64,000 nucleotides of DNA from assembly GCF_001687325.1 (NCBI RefSeq), contig NZ_LZRD01000006.1, positions 186,001-250,000 on the forward strand, read 5' to 3'. Positions 52,102-60,445 of the stretch are shown one piece after another; within the stretch, counting starts at the first letter, position 1; each line of letters begins with the position of its first letter. The notes under the pieces are model-generated. The model did not search any database. It was not told the DNA's origin and saw only the letters and a list, made by a program, of their open reading frames with translations. This DNA comes from Streptomyces sp. PTY087I2. Its GTDB lineage: Bacteria; Actinomycetota; Actinomycetes; Streptomycetales; Streptomycetaceae. A program made the translations under genes and the position numbers.

Positions 52102-52935
52102 TCACCGCCCTCCGCGGCGGGCGGCGGCATGGCGCAGGACCAGGACGGCGGCATCGTCCTCGTGCCCCGTCACCTCCGCCGCGCCCAGGACCTCGTCGGC
52201 CAGTTGCGCCGCGCTCACCGAGGCGTGCGCGGCGACCAGCTGCCGGACCCGCTCCAGGCCGTCCTCGATCACCAGCGACGGTCCCTCGACGACCCCGTCG
52301 GTGAGCAGCACGATCGCCCCGTCGCATTCGAGGGTGTGCCGGGTGACGGGATAGCCCTCGCCGGGCTCGATGCCCAGCGGCATGCCGCCCGGGTCCTCCG
52401 TGACGCCGGACCGGCCCCCCGTGGTCGCCCACACGGACGCCACGTGCCCGGCCCGGGCGCTGTGCAGCTCCCAGGTCGTCGGGTCCAGCCGCAGGAACGT
52501 ACAGGTCGCGAACAGCCCCGAGTCCACGGACACCAGCAGATCGTTCGTCCGGCCCAGGATCTCGCCCGGATCGGACGCCGTGCCCGCGATGGCCCGCATC
52601 GCGATCCGGACCTGGCCCATGAAGGCGGCCGCCTCGACGTCATGACCCTGTACGTCGCCGACGGCGAAGCCGAGCGCCCCGTCCGCGAGGGGGAAACCGT
52701 CGTACCAGTCGCCGCCGATGTCCAGGCCGTGGCGGGCGGGCGCGTAGCGGGCCGCGGACTGAAGACCGGGGAGCGTGGGCAGGGCCGCCGGAAGCATGTC
52801 CCGCTGGAGGGCCTGCGCGAGTTCCACCCTGGCCTGGTGGAACTCCACCTCGCGCCGAGCGCGCGCGGTGAGGTCCTGCAAGGTGTTGAGCAGGTCCTCG
52901 GCGCTGGCTGAGCGGGAAGTCCGACGCCGGTTCAT
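52102..52935 (-). CDS. SpoIIE/PP2C-type serine phosphatase, 277 aa
   Basis: Stage II sporulation protein E family. An N-terminal helix (LLNTLQDLTARARREVEFHQ) precedes the phosphatase domain: LQRDMLPAALPTLPGLQSAA, IGGDWYDGFPLADGALGFAV then GDVQGHDVEAAAFM, VLLTDGVVEGPSLVIEDGLE and GHEDDAAVLVLRH (metal ligands Asp). ATG at 52935 follows GGAG. It is the first gene of a probable pair with the MASE1 protein downstream; phosphatase input may come from that membrane protein. Confidence 0.92.
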   Translation of the reverse strand: MNRRRTSRSASAEDLLNTLQDLTARARREVEFHQARVELAQALQRDMLPAALPTLPGLQSAARYAPARHGLDIGGDWYDGFPLADGALGFAVGDVQGHDVEAAAFMGQVRIAMRAIAGTASDPGEILGRTNDLLVSVDSGLFATCTFLRLDPTTWELHSARAGHVASVWATTGGRSGVTEDPGGMPLGIEPGEGYPVTRHTLECDGAIVLLTDGVVEGPSLVIEDGLERVRQLVAAHASVSAAQLADEVLGAAEVTGHEDDAAVLVLRHAAARRGGR

Positions 52936-53023
52936 GTGCCGCTCCGCGGTGCGTTAAGTCCCTGAATCATATGGCGGGCCACCCCGGGCGGCGACTGCGG
53001 CGACGCCTGCGGTGGCGCTCGGC

Positions 53024-53644
53024 TCAGGACGGGCGCGAGCGGTACAGATCGCGGAGCAGGCAGATCTCGGCGCCGTGGTGCAGCACCTCCTGGTTGACCC
53101 ACCAGACGACATCGACAAAGGGATCCTCGGCGTCGCTGCCGTTCGGATACGCGCTGTACCCGACGGTGTCCAGGGCCGCGTCGTCCGCGGTGAGCAGGGC
53201 CTCGCGCCAGGCTGCGGACGCGGCCTCGAAGGCGGCGACCGCCCCGGCGGCGTCCCCGGGCGTGCGGTAGCCCTCGCGGGTGAGCGACCTGCTGCCGTGG
53301 GTGTGGTCGGCGCGGAGGGTGAGCATCTCGGAGAGATGGCTCAGACGCCACGCGGTCGTGGTGAACGGCGGGGGAAACGGATGCGGGAAGTCCGCCGCGT
53401 CCCGTCCCCAGTCACCGGCTCCGGCCAGCGCGGTCGCCCGCGCCCCGGGCCCGTCGCCGCGACGGCGTACGGACCAGCAGTCGGGCACGGGTTCCCAGAG
53501 GTACTCGTCGTCGCCGAGCGGGGTGACGCCGATGTCGATGCCGTTGCCGCTGTCCATGACAGGACCGGCCAGGCGGGCGAGAAGCCGCTCGCAGGCGAAG
53601 TCGAACTGCTCCAGCAGGGGGATCAGGCGCGGTGGGATGGTCAC
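53024..53644 (-). CDS. DinB-family protein, 206 aa
   Basis: Four-helix DinB/YfiT-like metal-binding fold: PRLIPLLEQFDFACERLLAR, DDEYLWEPVPDCWSVRRRGD, TTTAWRLSHLSEMLTLRADH (first His), and VVWWVNQEVLHHGAEICLLRD (metal His pair). GTG at 53644. Members act as thiol-dependent transferases or damage-linked proteins; here the substrate is unknown. It stands alone on the minus strand. Confidence 0.85.
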   Translation of the reverse strand: MTIPPRLIPLLEQFDFACERLLARLAGPVMDSGNGIDIGVTPLGDDEYLWEPVPDCWSVRRRGDGPGARATALAGAGDWGRDAADFPHPFPPPFTTTAWRLSHLSEMLTLRADHTHGSRSLTREGYRTPGDAAGAVAAFEAASAAWREALLTADDAALDTVGYSAYPNGSDAEDPFVDVVWWVNQEVLHHGAEICLLRDLYRSRPS

Positions 53645-53821
53645 CGGTGGAGCGTGTCACAGCCGCAGGACGGTCGCGCGTTCTTTTCCGGCGGCGGCCC
53701 AGCGGTTCTGGCCCGGCGGCCCGTCGGCCCCTGGCCCGGACCCGGACGGCCTGCCGTCCGACGGTGGCCGGATGGACGCTCGTACCGAGCCGTTGTCAGT
53801 GCTCGGTGGGATGCTGCCCGC

Positions 53822-54091
53822 ATGGACGAGCTGATGAGGCAGCGACGGGTGTACGGCACCGACCACGACGACCCCCGCCCGGGACCGAGGCCGGGGCACG
53901 ACTACCGCGAGCTGGTCGGCGGCCCGCTGGACGGGCTGCTGCTCGACGTCACGGGCTGGGACGAGGCGGACCTGCGCGACGGCGTCGGGCTGGTCACCGA
54001 GATCGGCGCCTACGGCCCCGGCGGACGCGCCGAGTACGGGCCGCGGTCGCCGGACAGCCACCAGTGGGACTGGCGCGGTGACGTGAGGTGA
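53822..54091 (+). CDS. Small conserved hypothetical protein, 89 aa
   Basis: MDELMRQRRVYGTDHDDPRP followed by PGPRPGHDYRELVGGPLDGL; the segment LVGGPLDGLLLDV is typical of a streptomycete family of unknown function. The C-terminus ends WDWRGDVR. GATGCT just upstream could be a -10 hexamer of a leaderless transcript. ATG at 53822. No membrane or signal sequence. Confidence 0.6.
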   Translation: MDELMRQRRVYGTDHDDPRPGPRPGHDYRELVGGPLDGLLLDVTGWDEADLRDGVGLVTEIGAYGPGGRAEYGPRSPDSHQWDWRGDVR

Positions 54092-54186
54092 CGAAGGCCG
54101 GGTGACGCCCAAGCCCCTCTCCGGCCTTCCCACGAGCCGGGGGAGGGCTGCCGGCCGGTCCCGGCCGTCCGATAGGTTGGCCGGTC

Positions 54187-55689
54187 ATGTGGGCTTTGAG
54201 CGCGGTCGGGTACCGGCGGCTGGGTGCGGTGGGATCCCTGGCGGTCGTCGGCGGCGGCTGGTTCGCCGGGAAGCTGCCGGTCCACGACCCCTGGGGCCTG
54301 TGGACCGACCACGGGTCCGCCACGAAGGCGGTGGCGGCCGCCCTCGCCTACATCGGGCTGACCGTGCTCGTCGTGGCCTGGTGGCAGTACGGCAAGACCG
54401 CCTCCACCGCCCGCGACACCCTCGTCACGCTGGCCTGGTGGACGGCCCCGTTCCTGCTCGCGCCCCCGCTCTACAGCGCCGACGTCTACAGCTACATCGC
54501 CCAGGGCTCGATGGTCGTCGAAGGGCACGACGTCTACACCGTCGGCCCCTCCGCCCTGGACCCCGGCGGCATCGGCGGCGACGCCGCCGCGAGCGTCGGC
54601 AACCACTGGCGCGACACCCCCGCCCCCTACGGGCCGCTCTTCCTGCTGATCTCCGCCGCCGTCGCCTGGACCACCGGCGGCACGATCGTCCCCGCCGTCC
54701 TGGCGATGCGCCTCGTCGCGCTCGCCTCGCTCGCCCTGATCGTCTGGTCCCTGCGCCGCCTGGCGCGCGAACACGGCCGCAGCGAGAGCCGCGCCCTGTG
54801 GCTGGGAGCCCTCAACCCGCTGCTGCTGATCCATGTCGTCGGCGGCGTGCACAACGACGGGCTGATGATCGGCCTGATGCTCGCCGGTTTCGTCCTCGCT
54901 CTGCGCGGAAAGTGGATCGCGGGCAGCGCGCTGGTCGGACTCGCCATGATGGTGAAGTCGCCGGCGGCCGTGTCGCTGCTGTTCATCGGGGTCCTCGTGC
55001 ACGCCGCCGCGACGGGGCCCGAGTGGCGCCGCTGGGCCAAGGGGCTTCTCGCGCCCGGCCTGATCGCCTGCGCGGTCGCCGGAGGGGCCACGCTGGTCAG
55101 CGGCACCGGGTTCGGCTGGCTCGACACCCAGGGCGTCGCCGCGAACATCCACACCGCGCTCTCCGTCACCAGCGACCTCGGCCTCGGACTGGGCGAGCTG
55201 GCCCACCTGCTGCTCGACGTCGACGCGGAACCGGTCAAGTCCGCCGTCCAGACACTGGGCCTGGCCGTCGCACTCGGCCTGATCCTCGTTCTGGCCCGGC
55301 GAGCGATGCGCGGCACCGTCACGCCCGCCCACGCCCTCGGCCTCTCGCTGCTCGTGCTGGTCGCGCTTTCGCCCATGGTCCAGCCCTGGTACCTGCTGTG
55401 GGGCATGGCCGTCGCCGCCGCGACCGCACCGTACGGCCGTCTCTCCGCCGTCCTGATCGTGCTCTCGGCGGCCCTGGTGTACGAGACGCACCCCATGGGG
55501 GCCACCCCGCCCTACGGGTTCGCCCTCGCCGGTCTCGCCGTCGTCCTCGGCACCCTCGCGATCCGCCGGACCCCCGTCGTGCCTCCGGGCGTTCGGCTGC
55601 CCCGCCGGCGTACCCCCGAGGACGCGACGGAGCACCAGGACACCTCTGCTTCCCCGGCTCCGGCCACGGCTCCGCAGAGCGCTCCGTAA
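54187..55689 (+). CDS. mptB: MptB-type polyprenol-phosphomannose-dependent alpha-1,6-mannosyltransferase, 500 aa
   Basis: GT-C glycosyltransferase with ~12 membrane helices (AALAYIGLTVLVVAWWQYG; FLLISAAVAWTTGGTIVPAV; MLAGFVLALRGKWIAG). The conserved loop YSADVYSYIAQGSMVVEGHD (Asp-rich first loop) and NPLLLIHVVGGVHNDGLMIG match MptB, which elongates lipomannan-type mannan in mycolata; in streptomycetes such enzymes mannosylate cell-envelope glycans or proteins. TAGGTT, 12 nt before the ATG, could be a -10 box of a leaderless transcript. The C-terminal 50 residues are disordered. Confidence 0.88.
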   Translation: MWALSAVGYRRLGAVGSLAVVGGGWFAGKLPVHDPWGLWTDHGSATKAVAAALAYIGLTVLVVAWWQYGKTASTARDTLVTLAWWTAPFLLAPPLYSADVYSYIAQGSMVVEGHDVYTVGPSALDPGGIGGDAAASVGNHWRDTPAPYGPLFLLISAAVAWTTGGTIVPAVLAMRLVALASLALIVWSLRRLAREHGRSESRALWLGALNPLLLIHVVGGVHNDGLMIGLMLAGFVLALRGKWIAGSALVGLAMMVKSPAAVSLLFIGVLVHAAATGPEWRRWAKGLLAPGLIACAVAGGATLVSGTGFGWLDTQGVAANIHTALSVTSDLGLGLGELAHLLLDVDAEPVKSAVQTLGLAVALGLILVLARRAMRGTVTPAHALGLSLLVLVALSPMVQPWYLLWGMAVAAATAPYGRLSAVLIVLSAALVYETHPMGATPPYGFALAGLAVVLGTLAIRRTPVVPPGVRLPRRRTPEDATEHQDTSASPAPATAPQSAP

Positions 55690-55756
55690 ACAAATCCCCT
55701 CGACGCCTTGCAAGATCCTCCGTTACGCTGAGCGGGTCCTGTTGTCTCCGATAGAG

Positions 55757-55879
55757 GTGGACGTTGCGCATCTGAGGTCCGCGATCATCGCGCGGTACGG
55801 CCCTGGCCCGTACACGGTCACGACGTTGTCGGCATGTCTGCCGCCCGTGACTTCCGCGTGGATGCGACCTCGGTGCTGA
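55757..55879 (+). CDS. Leader ORF upstream of the ABC-F gene, 40 aa
   Basis: GTG at 55757 begins VDVAHLRSAIIARYGPGPYT, then VTTLSACLPPVTSAWMRPRC and TGA at 55877. A candidate promoter (TCGACG...TACGCT, 18-bp spacing) lies about 25 bp upstream. A hairpin follows at 55921. Leader peptides with attenuation are common before antibiotic-inducible ABC-F and erm genes. Start is uncertain: a TTG at 55763 in another frame gives only three codons. Confidence 0.4.
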   Translation: MDVAHLRSAIIARYGPGPYTVTTLSACLPPVTSAWMRPRC

Positions 55880-55920
55880 GCCGTCCCTCACCTTCGCAGG
55901 ACTGTTCCTCCCACCGCCTT

Positions 55921-55936
55921 CCGGCCCCCGGGCCGG
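55921..55936 (+). promoter_or_regulatory. Hairpin in the ABC-F leader (possible attenuator)
   Basis: CCGGCCC-CC-GGGCCGG forms a 7-bp stem 64 nt before the ABC-F start and 42 nt after the leader ORF stop. There is no T run. It could act as attenuator or sequester nothing at all; support is positional only. Confidence 0.35.
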
Positions 55937-55999
55937 GTCGCCGCGTGCTGTTCGCATACGAAGCCCCCTTGTTCCTCCGCTTCCGACTGCGAGAACCCC

Positions 56000-57673
56000 A
56001 TGAGCCATCCCACCGCGCCCGGCGCCTCCGTCGCCGCCTCCGGCCTCACCTTCCAGTGGCCCGACGGCACGAACCTCTTCGACGGGCTCTCCCTCACCGT
56101 CCCCCGGGGCCGCACCGGACTTGCCGGGGCCAACGGCGCCGGCAAGTCGACCCTCCTGCGCCTGTTCGCCGGACTCCTGCGTCCCGCGTCGGGGTCCGTC
56201 ACCATCGGCGGCAACCTCGCCTACCTGCCGCAGAACATCACCCTGGACACCGGCCTCCGCGTCGACGCCGCCCTCGGTATCGCCGAGCGGCGGGCCGCCC
56301 TGCGCGCCATCGAGTCCGGCGACGTACGGGAGGAGCACTTCGAGACCGTCGGCGACGACTGGGACGTCGAGGAACGCGCGCTCGCCACCCTCGGCTCGCT
56401 CGGGCTCGGCGGCGTCGAACTGGACCGCACCGTCGGGCAGTTGTCCGGCGGGGAGACCGTCCTGCTGCGTCTGGCCGCGCTGCTCCTGGAACGCCCGGAC
56501 GTCCTCCTTCTCGACGAACCGACCAACAACCTGGACCTGTTCGCCCGACGCCGGCTCTACGACGCCGTCGACTCCTGGCGCACCGGAATCCTGATCGTCG
56601 TCAGCCACGACCGGGACCTGCTGGAGCGCGTCGACCGCATCGCCGAACTCCGGTCGGGCTCGGTCAGCTGGTACGGGGGCGGCTGGTCCGCGTACCAGGA
56701 AGCCCTCGCCACCCAGCAGGAAGCCGCCGGACGGATGCTGCGCGCCGCCGACGCCGACATACGCCGTCAGCAGCGCGAGCTGGAGGAGACCCGGATCAAG
56801 GTGGCCCGCCGCCAGCGCCACGACAAGAAGCTGGACGGGCAGCGGAAGGCCCCGCGCATCGTCGCGGGGGAGCGCAAACGTTCGGCCCAGGAGTCCGGGG
56901 ACCGGCTGCGCGGACTGCACGAGGACCGCCTCGACGAGGCCCGGGAGCGCAGGGAGGAAGCCGCCGAAGCCATTCGCCGCGACGCCGAGATCAAGGTGAG
57001 CCTGCCCCACACCGCGGTCCCCGCGGGCCGCACCGTCCTGACCGTACGGGACCTGAGCCTCCCCTACGGGCGGCTGCGCGAGGGCAGCCTCCAGGTGCGG
57101 GGACCCGAGCGCATCGCCCTGATCGGCCGCAACGGGGCCGGCAAGACCACCTTCCTGCGCACACTCACCGGGGAGCTGGCGCCGAGCACCGGAGAGGCCA
57201 CGGCGACGGTGCCGTTGAAATTCCTCCCGCAGCGGCTCGACGTCCTCGACGACGCCCTGAGCGTCGCCGACAACGTCGCCCGCACCGCCCCGGGGACCAC
57301 CGACAACCAGATCCGCTCCCAGCTCGCCCGGTTCCTCTTCAAGGGGGCCCGTGCCGAGCAGACGGCGGGCACGCTCTCGGGCGGCGAACGCTTCCGGGCC
57401 GCGCTCGCGGCGACGATGCTGGCCGCCCCGGCCCCGCAGCTGCTTCTGCTGGACGAGCCGACGAACAACCTCGATCTGGCCGGCGTGCGCCAGCTGACGA
57501 GCGCCCTGGAGGCATACGAAGGCGCGCTGCTCATCGCCAGCCACGACCTGCCGTTCCTGGAATCCGTGGGCATCACCCGGTGGATTTTCCTGGACGACGA
57601 GCTGCGGGAGACCGACGCCGACGAGATCCGCGAACTGTTCGGGAGCCCGGAGTCCACTCAGGCCGCTTCGTAG
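56000..57673 (+). CDS. ABC-F family ATPase (probable ribosome protection protein), 557 aa
   Basis: Two ABC domains without membrane segments. Domain 1: Walker A GANGAGKSTLLRLFAG at ~40, signature QLSGGETVLLRLAALL, Walker B VLLLDEPTNNLDLFARR. The ~75-residue inter-domain linker is basic and helical (LEETRIKVARRQRHDKKLDG followed by QRKAPRIVAGERKR). Domain 2: GRNGAGKTTFLRTLTGEL, LSGGERFRAALAATML, LLLLDEPTNNLDLAG. Linker length is between Uup-type and antibiotic-resistance members, so either ribosome protection or a housekeeping translation role is possible. ATG at 56000. A leader ORF and hairpin precede it. Confidence 0.9.
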   Translation: MSHPTAPGASVAASGLTFQWPDGTNLFDGLSLTVPRGRTGLAGANGAGKSTLLRLFAGLLRPASGSVTIGGNLAYLPQNITLDTGLRVDAALGIAERRAALRAIESGDVREEHFETVGDDWDVEERALATLGSLGLGGVELDRTVGQLSGGETVLLRLAALLLERPDVLLLDEPTNNLDLFARRRLYDAVDSWRTGILIVVSHDRDLLERVDRIAELRSGSVSWYGGGWSAYQEALATQQEAAGRMLRAADADIRRQQRELEETRIKVARRQRHDKKLDGQRKAPRIVAGERKRSAQESGDRLRGLHEDRLDEARERREEAAEAIRRDAEIKVSLPHTAVPAGRTVLTVRDLSLPYGRLREGSLQVRGPERIALIGRNGAGKTTFLRTLTGELAPSTGEATATVPLKFLPQRLDVLDDALSVADNVARTAPGTTDNQIRSQLARFLFKGARAEQTAGTLSGGERFRAALAATMLAAPAPQLLLLDEPTNNLDLAGVRQLTSALEAYEGALLIASHDLPFLESVGITRWIFLDDELRETDADEIRELFGSPESTQAAS

Positions 57674-57882
57674 CTGTGGGCCCGCCCGCCCCGCCACTCC
57701 ACCCAGACCGGGTTGTCGAGGATCCGGTCCGCTTCTTCGAGGCCGGCCTCGCTCAGGAACACGATCACGTCGTGGTCGCTGTGGGCCAGCCCGAGTATCT
57801 CGTCCCGGCCTTCGTAGTGCACGGTCACCCGGCGGCCGCCCGAGGGGGTCGGCCGGTGGATGACGATCGGGGGATTTGCCAT
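57658..57882 (-). CDS. Small conserved hypothetical protein, 74 aa
   Basis: MANPPIVIHRPTPSGGRRVT then VHYEGRDEILGLAHSDHDVI describes a compact beta-rich protein; the end is WVEWRGGRAHSYEAA. ATG at 57882. Its 3' end overlaps the ABC-F stop by 16 bp on the opposite strand. I do not recognise the family beyond similar streptomycete hypotheticals. Confidence 0.65.
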   Translation of the reverse strand: MANPPIVIHRPTPSGGRRVTVHYEGRDEILGLAHSDHDVIVFLSEAGLEEADRILDNPVWVEWRGGRAHSYEAA

Positions 57883-57985
57883 GGCTCCACCCTGCGACGC
57901 GCCCCGCACCCTCGCATCCCCGGCCGGACCTCTCCGCGAGCGGTCCGACGACGGCTCGACGACGGGCCGGCGACGGCCCGGAAAA

Positions 57986-58019
57986 GGCCCCCGCACCGCC
58001 CGCTGGGCCCGCGGGGGCC
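57986..58019 (-). terminator. Terminator of the 58021-58653 gene
   Basis: On the minus strand GGCCCCCGC and GCGGGGGCC form a 9-bp stem followed by TTTT, starting 2 nt past the stop codon. Confidence 0.75.
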
Positions 58020-58020
58020 C

Positions 58021-58653
58021 TCACCGCCCGGCGGCCGCGAGTTCCACCGTTGTGGTGACGCGGACCAGGGAAGGGCCGCGCGGGGCGGAGCCGAACCCGA
58101 AGGCGACCGGCGGATCGAGCGGGGCGAGCGCACCCAGGCTCACCCCGTCCAGCACGGCGTCGGCGGCCACGACGGGCCGCAGTCCCCGCGCGCCGTACCA
58201 CTCGCGCCGTCCCGGGCCCGCACGGCCCAGGGTGCGTACGCCGGGCATCAGCAGCCGGGCCGGTACGTCGCACAGCGCGGCCCACACCGGGCTGCGGGCG
58301 AACGGGGCCGGAACGGCGGACAGCAGCAGACCGAGGGCCGACCGGCGTCCGGTCCGCAGCCGCAGACGCAGCGGACCCGCCTCGACCAGCCAGGCGGAGT
58401 CCCCGGCCGGGGCGACGGCGGTGACGGACACGGGCACCACCTCGATCCGGTCGAAGCGGTAGGTGGCGGCGACGAAGTCCGCGATCCGCCGGGACGGGGC
58501 CAGCAGGACCCGTTCGCCGTCGGGATGCTCGACCATGACGTCGCTGAACGCCCCGAACGGCGAGCGCGGCCAGTGCCCGACCACCAGCCGGGTGCCCGAG
58601 GAGGTCCCCACACCGGCGATCCAGCCGTCGAACCGCAGTCGCTCACCCGTCAT
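58021..58653 (-). CDS. Conserved actinobacterial hypothetical protein, 210 aa
   Basis: Opening MTGERLRFDGWIAGVGTSSG, then VGHWPRSPFGAFSDVMVEHP and GERVLLAPSRRIADFVAATY with VVPVSVTAV, suggests a beta-sheet-rich fold seen in many actinobacterial genomes. No catalytic motif is evident. ATG at 58653 with GGTGAG immediately downstream; no obvious ribosome binding site. The stop precedes a good terminator. Confidence 0.7.
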   Translation of the reverse strand: MTGERLRFDGWIAGVGTSSGTRLVVGHWPRSPFGAFSDVMVEHPDGERVLLAPSRRIADFVAATYRFDRIEVVPVSVTAVAPAGDSAWLVEAGPLRLRLRTGRRSALGLLLSAVPAPFARSPVWAALCDVPARLLMPGVRTLGRAGPGRREWYGARGLRPVVAADAVLDGVSLGALAPLDPPVAFGFGSAPRGPSLVRVTTTVELAAAGR

Positions 58654-58681
58654 GACCGACAGTCTGCCCGGCCGCCCCGGA

Positions 58682-59302
58682 TCACTCGAAGCGGGACGGG
58701 TCCCCGGCTCCGCGGCGTACGATCTCGGGCTCGTCGCCGGAGAAGTCGATCACCGTGGTCGGCTCGGTGCCGCAGTCGCCCGAGTCGATGACGGCGTCCA
58801 CCTCGTGGTCGAGCCGCTCCTTGATCTCCCAGCCCTGCGTCAGCGGCTCCTCCTCGTCCGGCAGGAGCAGGGTGCTGGAGAGCAGCGGCTCGCCGAGCTC
58901 CGAGACCAGCGCCTGGGTGACGACGTGGTCGGGGATGCGCACGCCGACCGTCTTCTTCTTCGGGTGCAGCAGCTGACGGGGGACCTCCTTCGTCGCGGGA
59001 AGGATGAAGGTGTAGCTGCCGGGTGTCGCCGCCTTGACCGCACGGAACACGTCGTTGTCCACGCGGACGAACTGCGCCAGCTGCGCGAAGTCGTGGCACA
59101 CCAGCGTGAAGTGATGCCGGTCGTCGAGATTCCGGATCGACCTGATCCGGTCGATGGCGTCGCGGTTGCCCAACTGGCAGCCCAGGGCGTAGCACGAGTC
59201 GGTCGGGTACGCGACGAGCGCACCGGAGCGGATGCTGTCGACCACCGTGCCGATGGTGCGGGGCTGGGGGTTTGCGGGGTGCACGTCGAAGTACTTGGCC
59301 AT
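58682..59302 (-). CDS. Sua5/YciO/YrdC-family protein (threonylcarbamoyl-AMP synthase type), 206 aa
   Basis: YrdC/YciO fold. The substrate-binding basic surface appears in VVDSIRSGALVAYPTDSCYA, LGNRDAIDRIRSIRNLDDRH, and TPGSYTFILPATKEVPRQLL then HPKKKTVGVRIPDHVV. The C-terminal GDCGTEPTTVIDFSGDEPEIVRRG is YciO-like. Threonylcarbamoylation of tRNA A37 is the function of close family members, but YciO-type proteins are not proven to do it. ATG at 59302. Confidence 0.88.
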   Translation of the reverse strand: MAKYFDVHPANPQPRTIGTVVDSIRSGALVAYPTDSCYALGCQLGNRDAIDRIRSIRNLDDRHHFTLVCHDFAQLAQFVRVDNDVFRAVKAATPGSYTFILPATKEVPRQLLHPKKKTVGVRIPDHVVTQALVSELGEPLLSSTLLLPDEEEPLTQGWEIKERLDHEVDAVIDSGDCGTEPTTVIDFSGDEPEIVRRGAGDPSRFE

Positions 59303-59357
59303 TCGCCGAGCTTACGCGTTCGGGCCGGGCCGGGAGAGCCCTGTGCGGAGAAGCGTG

Positions 59358-59389
59358 AGAGGCGGCCCGTCGCGCGACGGGCCGCCTCT
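59358..59389 (-). terminator. Perfect 32-bp palindrome, terminator of the CorC/HlyC operon
   Basis: AGAGGCGGCCCGTCGC followed by its exact reverse complement lies 40 nt after the leftward stop at 59429. On the minus strand it is followed by CACGC, without a T run; on the plus strand TCTTCC follows. Confidence 0.8.
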
Positions 59390-59428
59390 TCTTCCGCTTC
59401 GTACACCGGTGTTCGGCGCCGGGCCCGG

Positions 59429-60445
59429 TCAGACCGCGGCGGCCCCCACCAGCTCGTCCAGGACGTCCTCCATGGTCACGAAGCCGATGACCGTGCCCTT
59501 GCCCCCGGTCACCGCCGCGAGGTGCGTACCGGCGGCACGCATCGCGGTGAGGGTGTCGTCGAGCGGGGTGTCGATCTCGACCCGGATGACGGGGTGGAGG
59601 GCGGACGTCGGCAGCGCCTTGGTGCGCTCCGCGACGCCGAGGGCGTCCTTGATGTGGAAGTAGCCCAGCAGCCCGTCGTCGGGGCCGGTGACCGGCAGCC
59701 GGGAGAAGCCCGAGGCGACCGCGGCCCGCTCCAGACCCTGCGGGGTGATGCCCAGGTCGACGGTGACGGTCCGGTTCAGCGGGACCATCACCTCGCCGAC
59801 CGGCCGGGTCCCCAGCTCCAGCGCGTCCCGCAGCCGCTCGCCGTCGGCCGGGGCCAGCAGCCCGGCTTCGCTGGAGTCCTTCACCAGACGTACGAGCTCG
59901 TCGTCGGTGAACACCGAGGCGACCTCGTTCTTGGGCTCCACCTTGAGCAGCCGCAGCAGCATGTTGGCGAAGGCGTTGATGCCGAAGATGACCGGGCGCA
60001 GCGCCCGGGTCAGGGCCACCAGGGACGGCCCCAGTGCCAGGGCGGTGGCGACGGGGGCGGCCAGCGCGATGTTCTTCGGGATCATCTCGCCGATGAGCAT
60101 GTGCAGATACGTCGCCAGCGTCAGCGCGATCACGAACGCGATCGGGTGGACCAGCGCGTCGGGCACGCCGACCGCGTCGAACGGCGGCTCCAGCAGATGG
60201 GCGATGGCCGGTTCCGCGACGGCGCCCAGCACCAGCGAGGAGATGGTGATGCCGAGCTGCGCGGTGGCCATGGCGGCCGACAGGTGTTCGAGCCCCCACA
60301 GGGTGCTCTTCGCCCGGCGGCTGCCCCGTACGGCCTGCGGCTCGATCTGGCTGCGGCGGACCGAGATGAGCGCGAACTCCGCGCCCACGAAGAACGCGTT
60401 GGTGAGGAGGGTGAGCGCGCCGATGGCGAGCTGTACGGCGGTCAT
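59429..60445 (-). CDS. CNNM/CorC-type (hemolysin family) membrane protein, 338 aa
   Basis: DUF21 membrane domain (LLTNAFFVGAEFALISVRRS; MATAQLGITISSLVLGAVAE; PIAFVIALTLATYLHMLIGE with GEMIPKN) followed by tandem CBS domains (FTDDELVRLVKDSS; VMVPLNRTVTVDLGITPQGL; YFHIKDALGVAERTKALPTS; LTAMRAAGTHLAAVTGGKGT then VIGFVTMEDVLDELVG). Related proteins move Mg2+ or Na+. It lacks the C-terminal CorC_HlyC domain found in the upstream paralogue. ATG at 60445 overlaps the preceding stop by 4 nt (ATGA). Confidence 0.9.
   Translation of the reverse strand: MTAVQLAIGALTLLTNAFFVGAEFALISVRRSQIEPQAVRGSRRAKSTLWGLEHLSAAMATAQLGITISSLVLGAVAEPAIAHLLEPPFDAVGVPDALVHPIAFVIALTLATYLHMLIGEMIPKNIALAAPVATALALGPSLVALTRALRPVIFGINAFANMLLRLLKVEPKNEVASVFTDDELVRLVKDSSEAGLLAPADGERLRDALELGTRPVGEVMVPLNRTVTVDLGITPQGLERAAVASGFSRLPVTGPDDGLLGYFHIKDALGVAERTKALPTSALHPVIRVEIDTPLDDTLTAMRAAGTHLAAVTGGKGTVIGFVTMEDVLDELVGAAAV

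Noticed and set aside
55319..58791. Two ~985-aa open frames overlapping the ABC-F gene
   Set aside because: Low-complexity Arg/Pro/Gly translations with no motifs; the ABC-F frame has complete Walker and signature motifs.
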